From positions 1,798,001 through 1,862,000 of the forward strand of contig NC_057379.1 of the NCBI RefSeq assembly GCF_016906535.1: a stretch of DNA of 64,000 nucleotides, in the 5' to 3' direction. The notes beneath the pieces are model-generated. The model searched no databases. It saw only the letters and a list, made by a program, of their open reading frames with translations, and had not been told where the DNA came from. The DNA comes from Rhizoctonia solani. Lineage: Eukaryota; Basidiomycota; Agaricomycetes; Cantharellales; Ceratobasidiaceae. Both the position numbers and the translations under genes were made by a program. Within the stretch, counting starts at the first letter, position 1, and each line of letters starts with the position of its first letter. Positions 21,247-31,117 of this stretch are shown here, piece by piece.

Positions 21247-22452
21247 CATTGTCTTGCAGCCTTTTCAGTACCTCTTGGAGATGTTTTGTGTGTAATTCCC
21301 TGCTTTCTGAGAATATTAGGATGTCGTCTAGATATACTACTACATAGATGTCCAATATGTCCCTAAATATCTCATTCATGAAGTGCTGAAATGCAGCAGG
21401 AGCGTTGCATAACCCAAAGGGCATGACTAGGTATTCAAACAGGCCATATTTGGTTTTAAACGCAGTCTTCCATTCATCACCTTCCTTTATCCGGACCAAG
21501 TTATATCCAGATTTCAGGTCAATGGTGGAAAAGTATTTTGCGCCCCTTAGTTTCTCAATGAGAGACTGTATTAGAGGTAGAGGGTACGCATTCTTGACTG
21601 TATTTGCATTTAGGGATCTATAATCCACAACCATACGCCTTTTCCCATTTTTCTTGTTGACAAAGTGAACTGGGGAACCATATTTGGACTTGGATGGGCG
21701 AATCAATCCTTTGTCCAATTGTTCTTTAAGGAGTTTTCTAAGTTCCTCATCATCAGATGCCTTCAAGGGGTATACCATAGCCTTAACAGGTTTATCAGGA
21801 TCAATTAAATCAATCCCTAAATCAAAAGGACGGTGCGGAGGCAGTTCCGTCACCTTCATGTCCTCAGAAAATACCTCTGCAAAATTGCGCAGTTCTACTG
21901 GGATACTTTCAAGTGGAGAATCCACAGTACCTCCAGTTTCCCTAGGGATGCCTTCAAGAGGTTCAATTACCTCAACACCTCCTAAGTCTTCTGGTATGCC
22001 TTCAAGGTGGTTAGGAGTCCCACCGACATTTCCCAGGATAGAATTAGAAACAGAAAGACAAGTGTTGTTACAATATTGAGAATTAAAAGTAATACGCTTA
22101 TTAGGCCAGTCTATAGTAGGGTTGTGTAACTTGAGCCAGGACATTCCAAGGACTATGCTATGTTTACCTATATCAGCTACGTTACATTTCAGAACCTCTT
22201 TATGACTACCTAATTCTAAAGTAAATATACATTCTGAATCTACCAAACCAGAACTAATGTCTCTTCCATCAATCACTTTAAGGCGACGTGGTACAGACTT
22301 TTTTGTAGTAGGTATACCATATTGTTTGATCAAGTCCTTGTGTATAAAGCAAGATGATGCACCTGAATCAATCATAGCCCATCCAAAGAAGGGCTTCATT
22401 TTCTTGGTAACCTTAGGGTTGGGAACTTGTTGAACGCAAGATGCTTGAAAAT
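21247..22452 (-). pseudogene. pol: C pol protease and RT part
   Basis: Open on the minus strand from the A2 junction (22452) to the B junction. Protease AMIDSGASSCFI near 22370; RT with SKYGSPVHFVNKKNGKRRMVVDYRSLN and [11 protein letters not shown] near 21325. The few residues before 22452 that can be read further right belong to the A2 LTR, not to this gene. The frame links in phase to 28726 and to 14799. By inspection every catalytic residue is present. Confidence 0.88.
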
Positions 22453-23025
22453 TGTCATAACCTCCTAACATATACCATTGGACTCACATAAATTTTCTGA
22501 TATTTGTAGTATTTTTTACGGACTGGATATCTTTTGTTTTTCGATCACGTGACCTCGGCGCTTATTATGCCGAGATGCCGCGCTGAGATGCCGTGCCAAG
22601 AGCGCTTAGGAGAAATCCACGCTTCTGCGCAACCCGCAGCACGCTTCTCATTTGTCTTAACTACTTCTTTCTCTCACAAGCACAGACCATGTAGATAGTG
22701 TGCTTTGTCTATATATACAGCAGGAAAATCGCTTGGAGACCCCAAGTCGATTTTACCTCGTCTCTTACACATTAGAGAAGGTAGCCAGCCAGCTAAGTAG
22801 CCGGCCCCCAAGTAGTATCAGTAGCACTCACCCCCCTTACCTGACCTACCACACCTCCAGGCCTCAGGCCCTTCCGCGTCGACAGTAGACAGTTAGTTGT
22901 CGCCTTAAGCGACTTAGTAGTTAGTAGTTAGCCTTAGTCAGTTAGATTACATAAGCCAGTGTAGTAGTACGGCCACAAGCGCCCGCCTCCACCAGCGTGT
23001 ACCCACCTTACAGTGGTGTACAACA
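22453..23025 (+). repeat. A2 5' LTR
   Basis: 573 bp. TCACGTGA plus CGGCGCTTAT at 22545-22565, TATATATA at 22710-22717, predicted RNA start CAAGTCGATTTTAC at 22743-22756. Confidence 0.94.
22710..22717 (+). promoter_or_regulatory. TATA box of the A2 5' LTR
   Basis: TATATATA exactly 33 nt before the segment predicted to be the RNA 5' end. The spacing is the same in A1 (625 to 658) and A3 (42614 to 42581), and 33-35 nt in B and C. Confidence 0.6.
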
Positions 23026-23027
23026 TT

Positions 23028-23041
23028 GTAAAATCAACTTG
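23028..23041 (+). other. A2 primer-binding site, self-complementary to the LTR
   Basis: GTAAAATCAACTTG, two bases after the LTR, is complementary to 22743-22756 with one mismatch. It carries four A's against four T's in the LTR, whereas A3 has five and five. Confidence 0.7.
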
Positions 23042-23546
23042 CTGTAGGCTTGGATCAACAACGAGAGGACCTCCAGTACTAGCACGAGGGAAATCACGTG
23101 AACGGACTCGCCTTTCGCTATTAATAATCAAACTAGCGTCGGTCCCACGTAGTACCAAATTGCTATAAGGCTGACAGGCTCTGATCGCCCGCATACCACA
23201 AGTTTCGCCGGAACTCTGCAAGTAGCGCCCCTAGACAGCTGAAACACCCGCTTGCAAAAAACCCGCACATATCACGATCGCCAGATCTGCTGATTTGCTG
23301 TAGGGATTGTTCAACGCTAGGTGCTTGACGCAAGGGGTTAGCGAACAACATCTTGCGCAAAAACCGCTCATAAGTCCTGTATCAGGCACCTATTCCCCCA
23401 CGCCGTTCCCAACTATTCCATCCACACGCTCTGGCGTCCCCCACCCATACTCCCGTCCTACTAGCCGCTCCTCTCGACGTTCCATTCCAACCAATTCCCA
23501 ACCGGCCTCTCGCAGCGCATCACCCACTTTGCGAGACTTGCCAAGA

Positions 23547-24731
23547 ATGGAACCAGAACCGTCCCCTTCGGCTCTCCTCGAGGCTATCACAGCCCTCACA
23601 GCCACTGTCGGGTCCCTACAGGACCAAATCCAAGCCCAGAGCCAACAAATTGCGGAGCTCAGGGCCATATGCAAGGAGACCGCAGACCTCCTCGGGGACA
23701 AAGACCAAGGAGCAACCCAAGCCAAGCCTGGCCCATTGACTGGGCCTGTCACTCCTCCCACCCACTCGGGAGGAGAAGCCCACACTCCAGGCACGGTTAG
23801 GCCTGGGCTCAAGGCCCCGTTCCGGCCCTCAAGAGGAACGGGATTTGATTCTGAAGAGGACGAAGAACCAAGACACCCAAAAAAGGAGCCTCAGGGAACG
23901 CCTAGAAGGCACCTCGGGTCCCTCACCCCCTTCAATGCTGGGTCCAGCGTAAAACGGCCCAAGATGGATCTTCCCGACCCCTATAAGGGTGATACCAGGG
24001 GTCGAAAGGCCACTCAGTGGCTAGATCGAATGATGCTATGGGTAGCTCTCCATCGCGATCAATTTGACGAGGAAGAGCAGATGGTCGTGTGGATTTTGTA
24101 CCACATGACAGACAAGGCCGCAGACTGGGCCCTCCCCATCATTGGGAGCATCATCAAGGGCAAGGGTAACCCCCCTACCACCATCCAGGCTCTAACAGCC
24201 AAATTCAAGGAGGCCTTTGCCGACCCCGACGCCAAACGGGCAGCCGCCAGAAAAATTGCGGTTCTCTCCCAATCCACCACTACCTCCGAGTATGTCACAG
24301 AGTTCCGCAACCTCATGGCGGAGCTAGACTGGAACGAGGAGGCCTACATTGCGCAGTTCACGCGGGGCCTCCACTGGAAGGTCAAGGAACTGCTATCTAC
24401 CAAAGATAGCATCCCTGACGAGCTTGAAGCCATCTTTGCGGCGGCAATTAAAATTGACAATATCCGCCGCGAAAATGAGGAGAATCGCCCTAAAAAGGCA
24501 CCAGTCAAGTCCTTGGCCACCGTGGCCACCTCCACAACCACCACCAGGGTCCGCCTATCCGAGGACCCTAATTATGTCACCCCGGAGGAACAAGACCGCC
24601 GCCGCGCAGCAGGGCTATGCGTTAAATGCGGACAAAAGGGACATGGAATCAAACAGTGTCCCAACGGCTGGAAAGCTACAATCAAAGAGGTTGCCAAGGT
24701 GGCAGAAGAAGAGGGTTTGGGAAAAGACTAA
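23547..24731 (+). CDS. gag: A2 gag
   Basis: 394 residues from the ATG of MEPEPSPSALLEAI. In-frame sequence continues upstream without ATG, so this start is chosen because A1 and A3 keep it. Parts: coiled segment (about residues 8-45), a Pro/Gly and acidic linker, capsid-like core (ATQWLDRMMLWVALHRDQFDEEEQMVVW, about 155-185) and knuckle CVKCGQKGHGIKQC (about 355-368). It packages element RNA. The frame ends GGA AAA GAC TAA; pol follows by a -1 shift. Confidence 0.9.
   Translation: MEPEPSPSALLEAITALTATVGSLQDQIQAQSQQIAELRAICKETADLLGDKDQGATQAKPGPLTGPVTPPTHSGGEAHTPGTVRPGLKAPFRPSRGTGFDSEEDEEPRHPKKEPQGTPRRHLGSLTPFNAGSSVKRPKMDLPDPYKGDTRGRKATQWLDRMMLWVALHRDQFDEEEQMVVWILYHMTDKAADWALPIIGSIIKGKGNPPTTIQALTAKFKEAFADPDAKRAAARKIAVLSQSTTTSEYVTEFRNLMAELDWNEEAYIAQFTRGLHWKVKELLSTKDSIPDELEAIFAAAIKIDNIRRENEENRPKKAPVKSLATVATSTTTTRVRLSEDPNYVTPEEQDRRRAAGLCVKCGQKGHGIKQCPNGWKATIKEVAKVAEEEGLGKD
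24719..24725 (+). other. Slippery heptamer GGGAAAA at the A2 gag-pol junction
   Basis: Gag codons TTG GGA AAA GAC TAA; the pol frame is open in -1 from at least 24626 and runs on to 28141. Any downstream pseudoknot would have to be computed. Confidence 0.68.
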
Positions 24732-27700
24732 AGTCGAGGACTGCTGCCAAGCCCCCGACTCCAAAAAAGGACATTGTAGATACTTGCGTAGAATTTGTTT
24801 CTGTCGGACTCGATTCTAATAAAAAACCGCTGTTATTCATTGATCTACACATCCAAAACTCCCAGGCAGAACCCGTCAAAACCCTTATAGACTCCGGCGC
24901 TACCTCCAATTTTATATCCCCCGCTCTTGTAGAAAAGCTCAAAATCCCAAAAACCCTACTCGAAAACCCACGAGTAGTGAGAATGTTAGATGGTACAATA
25001 TCTCAGACTGGTCGCATATGGCACCAGGTTCAACTCGCGGTCTCGGCCAATGGCCATATCCACTCCATCCCTTTCCTCGTTTGCCCCATTGGCAACACCT
25101 TGGCTATACTAGGCATGACATGGCTCACTGCAGAATCCCCGCTCATAGACTGGCAACAGGGTCTAATCACGTTCCCAGAGCAAGTTCAGATTGCCTCAGA
25201 AGAAGAAGCAGACCTGGACCCTCTAGCAGACCTCCCCACTCAATATCACAAATTTGCTAGAGTATTTGGCGAAGAGGAGTTTAAGGTCCTCCCTCCACAT
25301 AGGGAGTACAACATCTCAATTGACCTCACTCCTGATGCCAAACTCACGCCAGGCCCAATCTACGGCATGACCGATGCGGAATCTAAGGCACTAAAGCAAC
25401 ATATTGAGGAAGAACTAGCCACAGGCAAGATTCGCCCCAGTACTTCATCAGCAGGCGCCCCGGTAATGTTTGTAAAGAAGGCAGATGGCTCCCTACGACT
25501 GGTTGTGGACTACCAAAAGTTAAATGAGGTTACCCACAAAAACGTCTACCCGCTACCAAGGCAAGATGACCTCATGGCTAAACTTAGGCACGCCAAGATC
25601 TTCACAAAACTAGATCTACGATGGGGATACAATAACGTCCGGATCAAGGAAGGAGATGAGTGGAAGACGGCCTTCAGAACTAAGTACGGGCTATTTGAAT
25701 ACCTAGTAATGCCCTTTGGGCTTACCAATGCCCCGGCCGCTTTCCAGCACTTCATGAACGATCTGTTCAGAGACCTCATTGACATCACCGTGGTTATCTA
25801 TTTGGACGATATCCTGATCTTCTCAGAGGACCCCAAGGACCACCCAAACCATGTCAGGGAAGTCCTATCACGACTAATGAGGAATCAGCTATTCTGTAAA
25901 CTCTCCAAGTGCCACTTCCATGTCACCACGGTAGATTATTTGGGTATTGTCATCTCCCCGGCAGGTTTTTCCATGGATCAGAAGAAGATCAAGGCGGTCA
26001 CGTCATGGCCAGTCCCCAAAACAGTCAAACAGGTTCAGGCTTTCCTAGGATTCGTCAACTATCTTAGACGGTTCATTCCCAATTTCAGCTTGGTTGCACG
26101 CCCCCTCCACAACCTCACCAAAAAGGAAACCCCCTGGTCATGGGGTAACCCAGAAGAGGAAGCATTCCAGGAGTTGAAACGCCTAGTTACTTGGTCACCA
26201 GTGCTTATCCATTCCAATCCTAGTCTCCCCTACTACCTTGAAACAGATGCGTCAGGGGTAGCCATGGGAGCAATCCTTAGTCAAAGAGGGGAGGATAACC
26301 GTTTACACCTAGTAGCCTATATGTCGAAATCCTTCTCTGGTGCTGAGGCCAATTACAACACCCATGACAAGGAACTCCTAGCTATCATCAAAGCCCTAGA
26401 GGAGTGGCGTATCTTCTTAGAAGCAACGGACAAACCCATACAGGTGTTCACGGATCATCGAAATTTGGAGTATTGGATGCAGGCCAGAACCTTCAATCGC
26501 AGGCATGCCCGATGGCGCATATTCTTGAGCAACTTCAACTTCGAGATCCACTACCAACCAGGGAAACAGTTGGGTAAACCAGATGCATTGTCCAGGCGAG
26601 CAGACTATGTCGACAACCCCTCTGAACCAGAAGTCATGCTCCCCGCAGAAGTCTTTGCCAACACGTCAGAAGAAGAACTGGAAATTGTCACGGAAATCCG
26701 CACCAAGCTTAGGGAAGACCCATCCCTTGAGCCCATCATCCAATTCCTCACAGAAGATGCGGACAACGCTCCTCCTTCCATTCGTAAGGCATACAGAGAT
26801 TATGACTGGGAAGAGGACCTTCTATGGTACCGAGGGAAACTAGTAGTCCCAGACTCAGAGCCCCTGAAAGAACGACTGCTCAAGGAATTCCACGATTCCC
26901 CACTGGCAGGCCACCCAGGACAACAAAGGACACTGGAATTAATCAACAGGTCTTACTGGTGGCCCGGTATGAAGTCTTCAGCTAAGGAGTGGGTCGAATG
27001 CTGCCCAATATGCCAAGCCAATCGACGGGCTCACGCACCAACCATTGCCCTCAAACCTTTAGAAGTACCCCCGTTCCCTTTTCATACCATCTCATACAAT
27101 TTCATCACGGGCTTCCCTAAGTCAAACGGGCACAATGCAATATTAGTAGTCATTGACTCCTTCTCGAAGTTTGGACACTTCATCCCAACCACAAAGAAGG
27201 TCACAGCCAAGGGCCTTGCCGACTTGTTCATTAGTCATGTCTGGAAACTACACGGATTACCGGTCAAAACCATCTCGGACCGGGGAACAACGTTCACAGG
27301 GAAATTCCTAAGAGCTCTGTACCAATGTCTTGGAGTCAAACCAGCCTTCTCCTCAGCCTACCACCCAGAATTGGACGGCCAAACAGAAAGGGTGAATCAG
27401 TTCATAGAATTCTACCTCAGATCATATGTTGCTGCCAACCACTCGGACTGGGCTACCTGGTTACCGCTAGCAGAATACGCCTACAATAACGCAAAGCACT
27501 CCGCCACCGGAAGAACCCCTTTTGAATTGGTTTATGGGAGAAACCCCGTCATGAATCCATCTAACGTTCCTGCCAACGTCCCAGAAGCCGATCAGGTGGC
27601 CGACACACTAGCCAGAGAATGGCAAGAGGCGGAATCAGCACTCAGAATGACCAAGGAACGTATGACAGGCACAAAAGGAGTGGTACCAAGATATTCTGTG

Positions 27701-28141
27701 GGCGAAAAAGTCTGGCTGGACAGAAAAAACGTGGAACTTAGGACAAACTCCAACAAACTGGATCCAAGACGTCTAGGACCGTTCGAAGTCACCGAAAAAA
27801 TCTCCAGTCACGCGTACCGCCTCAAGCTACCGGAAACTCTGAAAATTCATGACGTGTTCTACGTAGGATTGTTATCTAAGGTACACGAATCCCCAAGCCA
27901 ACCATTCCCGGAACGACCTCCCCCTGAAACAATAGAGGGAGAAGAGGAATTTGAGGTAGAACAGATCATTGACTCAAAGAGGCAACGGGGAAAATGGTTT
28001 TACCTAATCAAGTGGAAAGGATATGGACCTGAGGACAACTCATGGGAACCAGAGGAGCTACTTGAGCATAGTCAGGAGGAGATCAACCGCTTCAACAAGT
28101 CACGACTGAAAAAGGCTTGTGACTCCGCCAAGAGCCTTTAA
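24719..28141 (+). CDS. pol: A2 pol polyprotein, open but with an integrase active-site change
   Basis: Read after a -1 shift. Protease LIDSGATSNF near 24885; RT with LPLPRQDD and [12 protein letters not shown] near 25800; RNase H with LETDASG, HDKELLAI and FTDHRNLEY (all acidic residues kept); integrase finger H-H-C-C 26890-27015; core 27090-27400 with SDRG and QTERVNQ; chromodomain 27950-28070 (FEVEQIIDSKRQRGKWFYLIKWKGYG). The codon for the first Asp of the D,D(35)E triad is AAT (27098-27100) where A3 has GAC and C has an Asp. That change should abolish strand transfer, so A2 probably cannot integrate by itself. Confidence 0.9.
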   Translation, partial: GKRLKSRTAAKPPTPKKDIVDTCVEFVSVGLDSNKKPLLFIDLHIQNSQAEPVKTLIDSGATSNFISPALVEKLKIPKTLLENPRVVRMLDGTISQTGRIWHQVQLAVSANGHIHSIPFLVCPIGNTLAILGMTWLTAESPLIDWQQGLITFPEQVQIASEEEADLDPLADLPTQYHKFARVFGEEEFKVLPPHREYNISIDLTPDAKLTPGPIYGMTDAESKALKQHIEEELATGKIRPSTSSAGAPVMFVKKADGSLRLVVDYQKLNEVTHKNVYPLPRQDDLMAKLRHAKIFTKLDLRWGYNNVRIKEGDEWKTAFRTKYGLFEYLVMPFGLTNAPAAFQHFMNDLFRDLIDITVVIYLDDILIFSEDPKDHPNHVREVLSRLMRNQLFCKLSKCHFHVTTVDYLGIVISPAGFSMDQKKIKAVTSWPVPKTVKQVQAFLGFVNYLRRFIPNFSLVARPLHNLTKKETPWSWGNPEEEAFQELKRLVTWSPVLIHSNPSLPYYLETDASGVAMGAILSQRGEDNRLHLVAYMSKSFSGAEANYNTHDKELLAIIKALEEWRIFLEATDKPIQVFTDHRNLEYWMQARTFNRRHARWRIFLSNFNFEIHYQPGKQLGKPDALSRRADYVDNPSEPEVMLPAEVFANTSEEELEIVTEIRTKLREDPSLEPIIQFLTEDADNAPPSIRKAYRDYDWEEDLLWYRGKLVVPDSEPLKERLLKEFHDSPLAGHPGQQRTLELINRSYWWPGMKSSAKEWVECCPICQANRRAHAPTIALKPLEVPPFPFHTISYNFITGFPKSNGHNAILVVIDSFSKFGHFIPTTKKVTAKGLADLFISHVWKLHGLPVKTISDRGTTFTGKFLRALYQCLGVKPAFSSAYHPELDGQTERVNQFIEFYLRSYVAANHSDWATWLPLAEYAYNNAKHSATGRTPFELVYGRNPVMNPSNVPANVPEADQVADTLAREWQEAESALRMTKERMTGTKGVVPRYSVGEKVWLDRKNVELRTNSNKLDPRRLGPFEVTEKISSHAYRLKLPETLKIHDVFYVGLLSKVHESPSQPFPERPPPETIEGEEEFEVEQIIDSKRQRGKWFYLIKWKGYGPEDNSWEPEELLEHSQEEINRFNKSRLKKACDSAKSL

Positions 28142-28152
28142 GGGGGGGGCAA

Positions 28153-28725
28153 TGTCATAACCTCCTAACATATACCATTGGACTCACATAAATTTTCTGA
28201 TATTTGTAGTATTTTTTACGGACTGGATATCTTTTGTTTTTCAATCACGTGACCTCGGCGCTTATTATGCCGAGATGCCGCGCTGAGATGCCGTGCCAAG
28301 AGCGCTTAGGAGAAATCCACGCTTCTGCGCAACCCGCAGCACGCTTCTCATTTGTCTTAACTACTTCTTTCTCTCACAAGCACAGACCATGTAGATAGTG
28401 TGCTTTGTCTATATATACAGCAGGAAAATCGCTTGGAGACCCCAAGTCAATTTTACCTCGTCTCTTACACATTAGAGAAGGTAGCCAGCCAGCTAAGTAG
28501 CCGGCCCCCAAGTAGTATCAGTAGCACTCACCCCCCTTACCTGACCTACCACACCTCCAGGCCTCAGGCCCCTCCGCGTCGACAGTAGACAGTTAGTTGT
28601 CGCCTTAAGCAACTTAGTAGTTAGTAGTTAGCCTTAGTCAGTTAGATTACATAAGCCAGTGTAGTAGTACGGCCACAAGCGCCCGCCTCCACCAGCGTGT
28701 ACCCACCTTACAGTGGTGTACGACA
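28153..28725 (+). repeat. A2 3' LTR
   Basis: 573 bp. It differs from the 5' LTR at, for example, CGATCACGTG versus CAATCACGTG and AAGTCGATT versus AAGTCAATT, which are CpG-to-CpA changes. Confidence 0.94.
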
Positions 28726-28823
28726 AAAATATATATTTAAAGGAGATATATTATTTACAGAAAAGATTTCCAAGCTATCTAAATGTCCATTATTTCCCTC
28801 TGATACACTGTTCCCATTAGTGT

Positions 28824-30158
28824 TCAGAGGTCCCCATTTTCCGACTCATCCTCAGAGATATGGGCCTCATGGCCAGAGTAGGATTTTGAGGGGCATTGAT
28901 TGGCATAGTGTCCCCTACCTCCACATGTTGCGCATATAATAGGTTTTTTGCCTTTTGAGGAGGCAGAGTCTAAGTCCATAGGGGAAGGACCAGAGTTGCG
29001 CGCAGAGGAGGAGGAAGCCTTGGGAGCAGGAGTGGAAGTGGCAGTGATTGGGTGGTTATCCTTCTTGATAGTTTTGAAGGTAACGTCCATGGTGGTGCCA
29101 TCATTCCACTTAACAATTGGAACTGCTATCCCTTTGGCATTTTGGCCAATTTTTTGAAGAACCCCCTTCTTAGCCTTTCCATCCACAATCGCATACACCT
29201 GTTCCCCAACAGACAGTTTATCCCTGGGCACTCCCTGGGCTGCTGCTGACGTAGAGGTGCTGGATTTGCTTCCAGATTGGTTTGAGGAGGAGGATGAACC
29301 CTTGTGCTGGGCCGCAAACTGCTCTAGGCGCTGATCCACCTTAAGGGCCTTCTCTGCAAGAGTTGCAAGAGTGACTGAGGCATCTGCATGGTCATAATCT
29401 TGAACCATGAGAGTTTCCTTAATTTTGTGGGACAGGCCATCATAGAACATGTCTCTAAGAGAGGGGTTGTTGTAACCAAGACCTTGAGAATAGGTCTGGA
29501 AGTCCTTGTAATAGTCTTGGACTCCCTTGGTTTGTTTGAGGGTACGCAGCTTGGCGCAGAAGTTCTCTGTCCTATTTTGGACATTCCAGCGTGCATTGAA
29601 TTGCAGCCAGAAGGCATCCAGATTGTGGAGCCAAGAAACAGGATTCCCTTTCACAACGTCCTCTTCTAGGTAGGGCTCAAGCCACTCATGGGCCTTGCCA
29701 TCCAGGCAGGAAATGATAAATGCGATTTGCTCATCCACTGTTGAGCCAGGATATGAGATCCTGAGATAATGAGAGACAGCAACCCTAAAGGAGATTGCCT
29801 TGTTCTTGTCAGACCCATCAAATTTGTCTGGCATTGCAAGTTTGGGAGCCTTGGTAGCCAAGGCAATAGAAGAACCAGACGCAGCTGCAGTGCCTATTTT
29901 GGCAATATCAGCCCCAAGTTTAACAATGAGGGCATCAAGATTGGTGATGCTGCTGTCGTGGTTGTTGAGGGTGGCCTGTGTGGTGCCAAGATCTGTGTGA
30001 TGGGCAGCCGCTTGTCCTATGACCAAGGAGAGGTTTTGATTCATAGCCAGGAGGAGGTTTTTGATCTCCTGGGCCCACGCAGGTATCTCCTGGATATTGG
30101 TGGGGACAGACAGCGCATTGGGATTGGCATGCACATAGGTAGATGGTTGGGTTGACAT
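28824..30158 (-). CDS. gag: C gag
   Basis: 444 residues from the ATG at 30158, uninterrupted. N-terminal helical region, then a retrotransposon gag core (FDGSDKNKAISFRVAVSHYL, IISCLDGKAHEWLEPYL, FNARWNVQNRTENFCAKLRTLKQ), a Ser-rich linker and a CCHC knuckle (CATCGGRGHYANQC) near the C-terminus. It belongs to a different gag lineage from A and B. The pol frame follows in -1: CTG AAC ACT overlaps the CTC TGA end. The GGGAAAA heptamer of A and B is not here. The pol start (28726-28830) is cut off from the rest by A2. Confidence 0.88.
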   Translation of the reverse strand: MSTQPSTYVHANPNALSVPTNIQEIPAWAQEIKNLLLAMNQNLSLVIGQAAAHHTDLGTTQATLNNHDSSITNLDALIVKLGADIAKIGTAAASGSSIALATKAPKLAMPDKFDGSDKNKAISFRVAVSHYLRISYPGSTVDEQIAFIISCLDGKAHEWLEPYLEEDVVKGNPVSWLHNLDAFWLQFNARWNVQNRTENFCAKLRTLKQTKGVQDYYKDFQTYSQGLGYNNPSLRDMFYDGLSHKIKETLMVQDYDHADASVTLATLAEKALKVDQRLEQFAAQHKGSSSSSNQSGSKSSTSTSAAAQGVPRDKLSVGEQVYAIVDGKAKKGVLQKIGQNAKGIAVPIVKWNDGTTMDVTFKTIKKDNHPITATSTPAPKASSSSARNSGPSPMDLDSASSKGKKPIICATCGGRGHYANQCPSKSYSGHEAHISEDESENGDL

Positions 30159-30576
30159 AGTGGAGAAAAGGGGAATGGGAAGATACTAAGTAATGTCCTT
30201 GCTAAATAAGGCAACTTCACTACTAGTTTAGGAAAGATGGGAGGCTAGATGATTGGCCCCACTAAGCTCACAGTTTATTCTTTACGCTAATCACTGTCTC
30301 AATACCTAGCGTTGAATGCTCCTTACAACTGATCAACAAGCCTTGGATGGGCGTGATACAGAGGCAGGTTTTGCACAAGCGGGTTTTTGACTGTCTGTGA
30401 CGCAGAAGAAGTTGTGGCAGACTTTTGGGTGGACGTTTGCAATGCTAGCCGTGTAACAATAACCCCCTAGTGCAACAATCACCAGTTTTGACTATTATCT
30501 GGCTATGCTGGATCACTGGTTCTTGATGGGTTGTGCCAGTACTAACACCCTAGTTGTCCACAAGGGTTGGTGATGA

Positions 30577-30588
30577 AGAACTTGACCT
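30577..30588 (-). other. C primer-binding site, self-complementary to the LTR
   Basis: Minus-strand AGGTCAAGTTCT, two bases inside the 5' LTR, is perfectly complementary to AGAACTTGACCT of the left LTR (10736-10725). The right LTR copy (30839-30828) differs at one former CpG. Confidence 0.65.
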
Positions 30589-30590
30589 AA

Positions 30591-31117
30591 TGTCAGAGCC
30601 GACAACTACCAAGAGGTAAAACCTAACTAGTTATTGCCTAATATAGGACTTATCAACTAGTAGGACCTAACAAAGCTCAAGGCAATGCCAGGGAAGGGTA
30701 GGACAAGACCTATTTAAGTAAAGTGCACTATGCTATTAAGATAGCAGGGCTAAAACCAAGGCAGGGACTATTACACTCAAGGTGCACCTGATTGTATGCC
30801 AAGGGTAGGTAGAGTTGGAGGGATAAGAGGTTGAGTTCTGAGGCTTAAGGCTCTCAGAACCCTCCTTATATATTCACAGAGAAGGGGAAGAGTAATTACA
30901 TGTACAAACATCATAACAAAGATAAGGTCACATGACCAGAGATAAGAAAACAAGATCACATGACCTTTGGTCATGTGATGAGATTACATAATAAGCGCTC
31001 AGCGCCTAAATAGCATAAAGATGCATATATCCATAAATCTTCATGAAAATAGCGCATATATTCACTATTTCTTCGACTTAGTGGATTTTAAGGTGGTCAC
31101 GCCTCTAGGGCATGACA
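30591..31117 (-). repeat. C 5' LTR
   Basis: 527 bp, TG...CA, with a minus-strand TATATAAGG box near 30873-30865, 34 nt before the predicted RNA start (30839). Followed by the TSD AAAGC (31118-31122). Confidence 0.92.

Larger units (their letters stand above)
22453..28725 (+). mobile_element. Element A2: full-length Ty3/gypsy chromovirus with open gag and pol
   Basis: 573-bp LTRs (22453-23025, 28153-28725) with about five differences, mostly at CpG, and the exact TSD AAAAT (22448-22452, 28726-28730). Gag 23547-24731, pol 24719-28141 in -1, self-primer site 23028-23041, purine tract about 28141-28149. Inserted into C pol in opposite orientation. No stop or shift in either frame, but the first integrase catalytic Asp is Asn (AAT 27098-27100). 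Confidence 0.95.
10048..31117 (-). mobile_element. Element C: Ty3/gypsy chromovirus, split by T1, X1, B and A2
   Basis: 527-bp LTRs (10048-11014 with T1 inside it; 30591-31117) start TGTCAGAGCC and end GGGCATGACA, with the TSD AAAGC outside. Gag is at 28824-30158; pol lies in four pieces that read on in frame once the three insertions in them are skipped (28726-28830, 21247-22452, 14660-14799, 11026-13138). Purine tract near 11015-11023. I see few LTR differences (for example CA versus TG at one former CpG). Total length without insertions is about 5.9 kb. It was coding-competent by inspection before being interrupted. Confidence 0.92.

Noticed and set aside
21239..22471. A C pol frame starting with Met inside the A2 LTR
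   Set aside because: The first residues come from LTR sequence of A2. The real C pol continues at 28726 across A2.
23307..23546. N-terminal extension of A2 gag upstream of 23547
   Set aside because: The frame is open but begins at TTG. The ATG at 23547 is shared by A1, A2 and A3 and gives the conserved N-terminus. A non-ATG start was not adopted without evidence.
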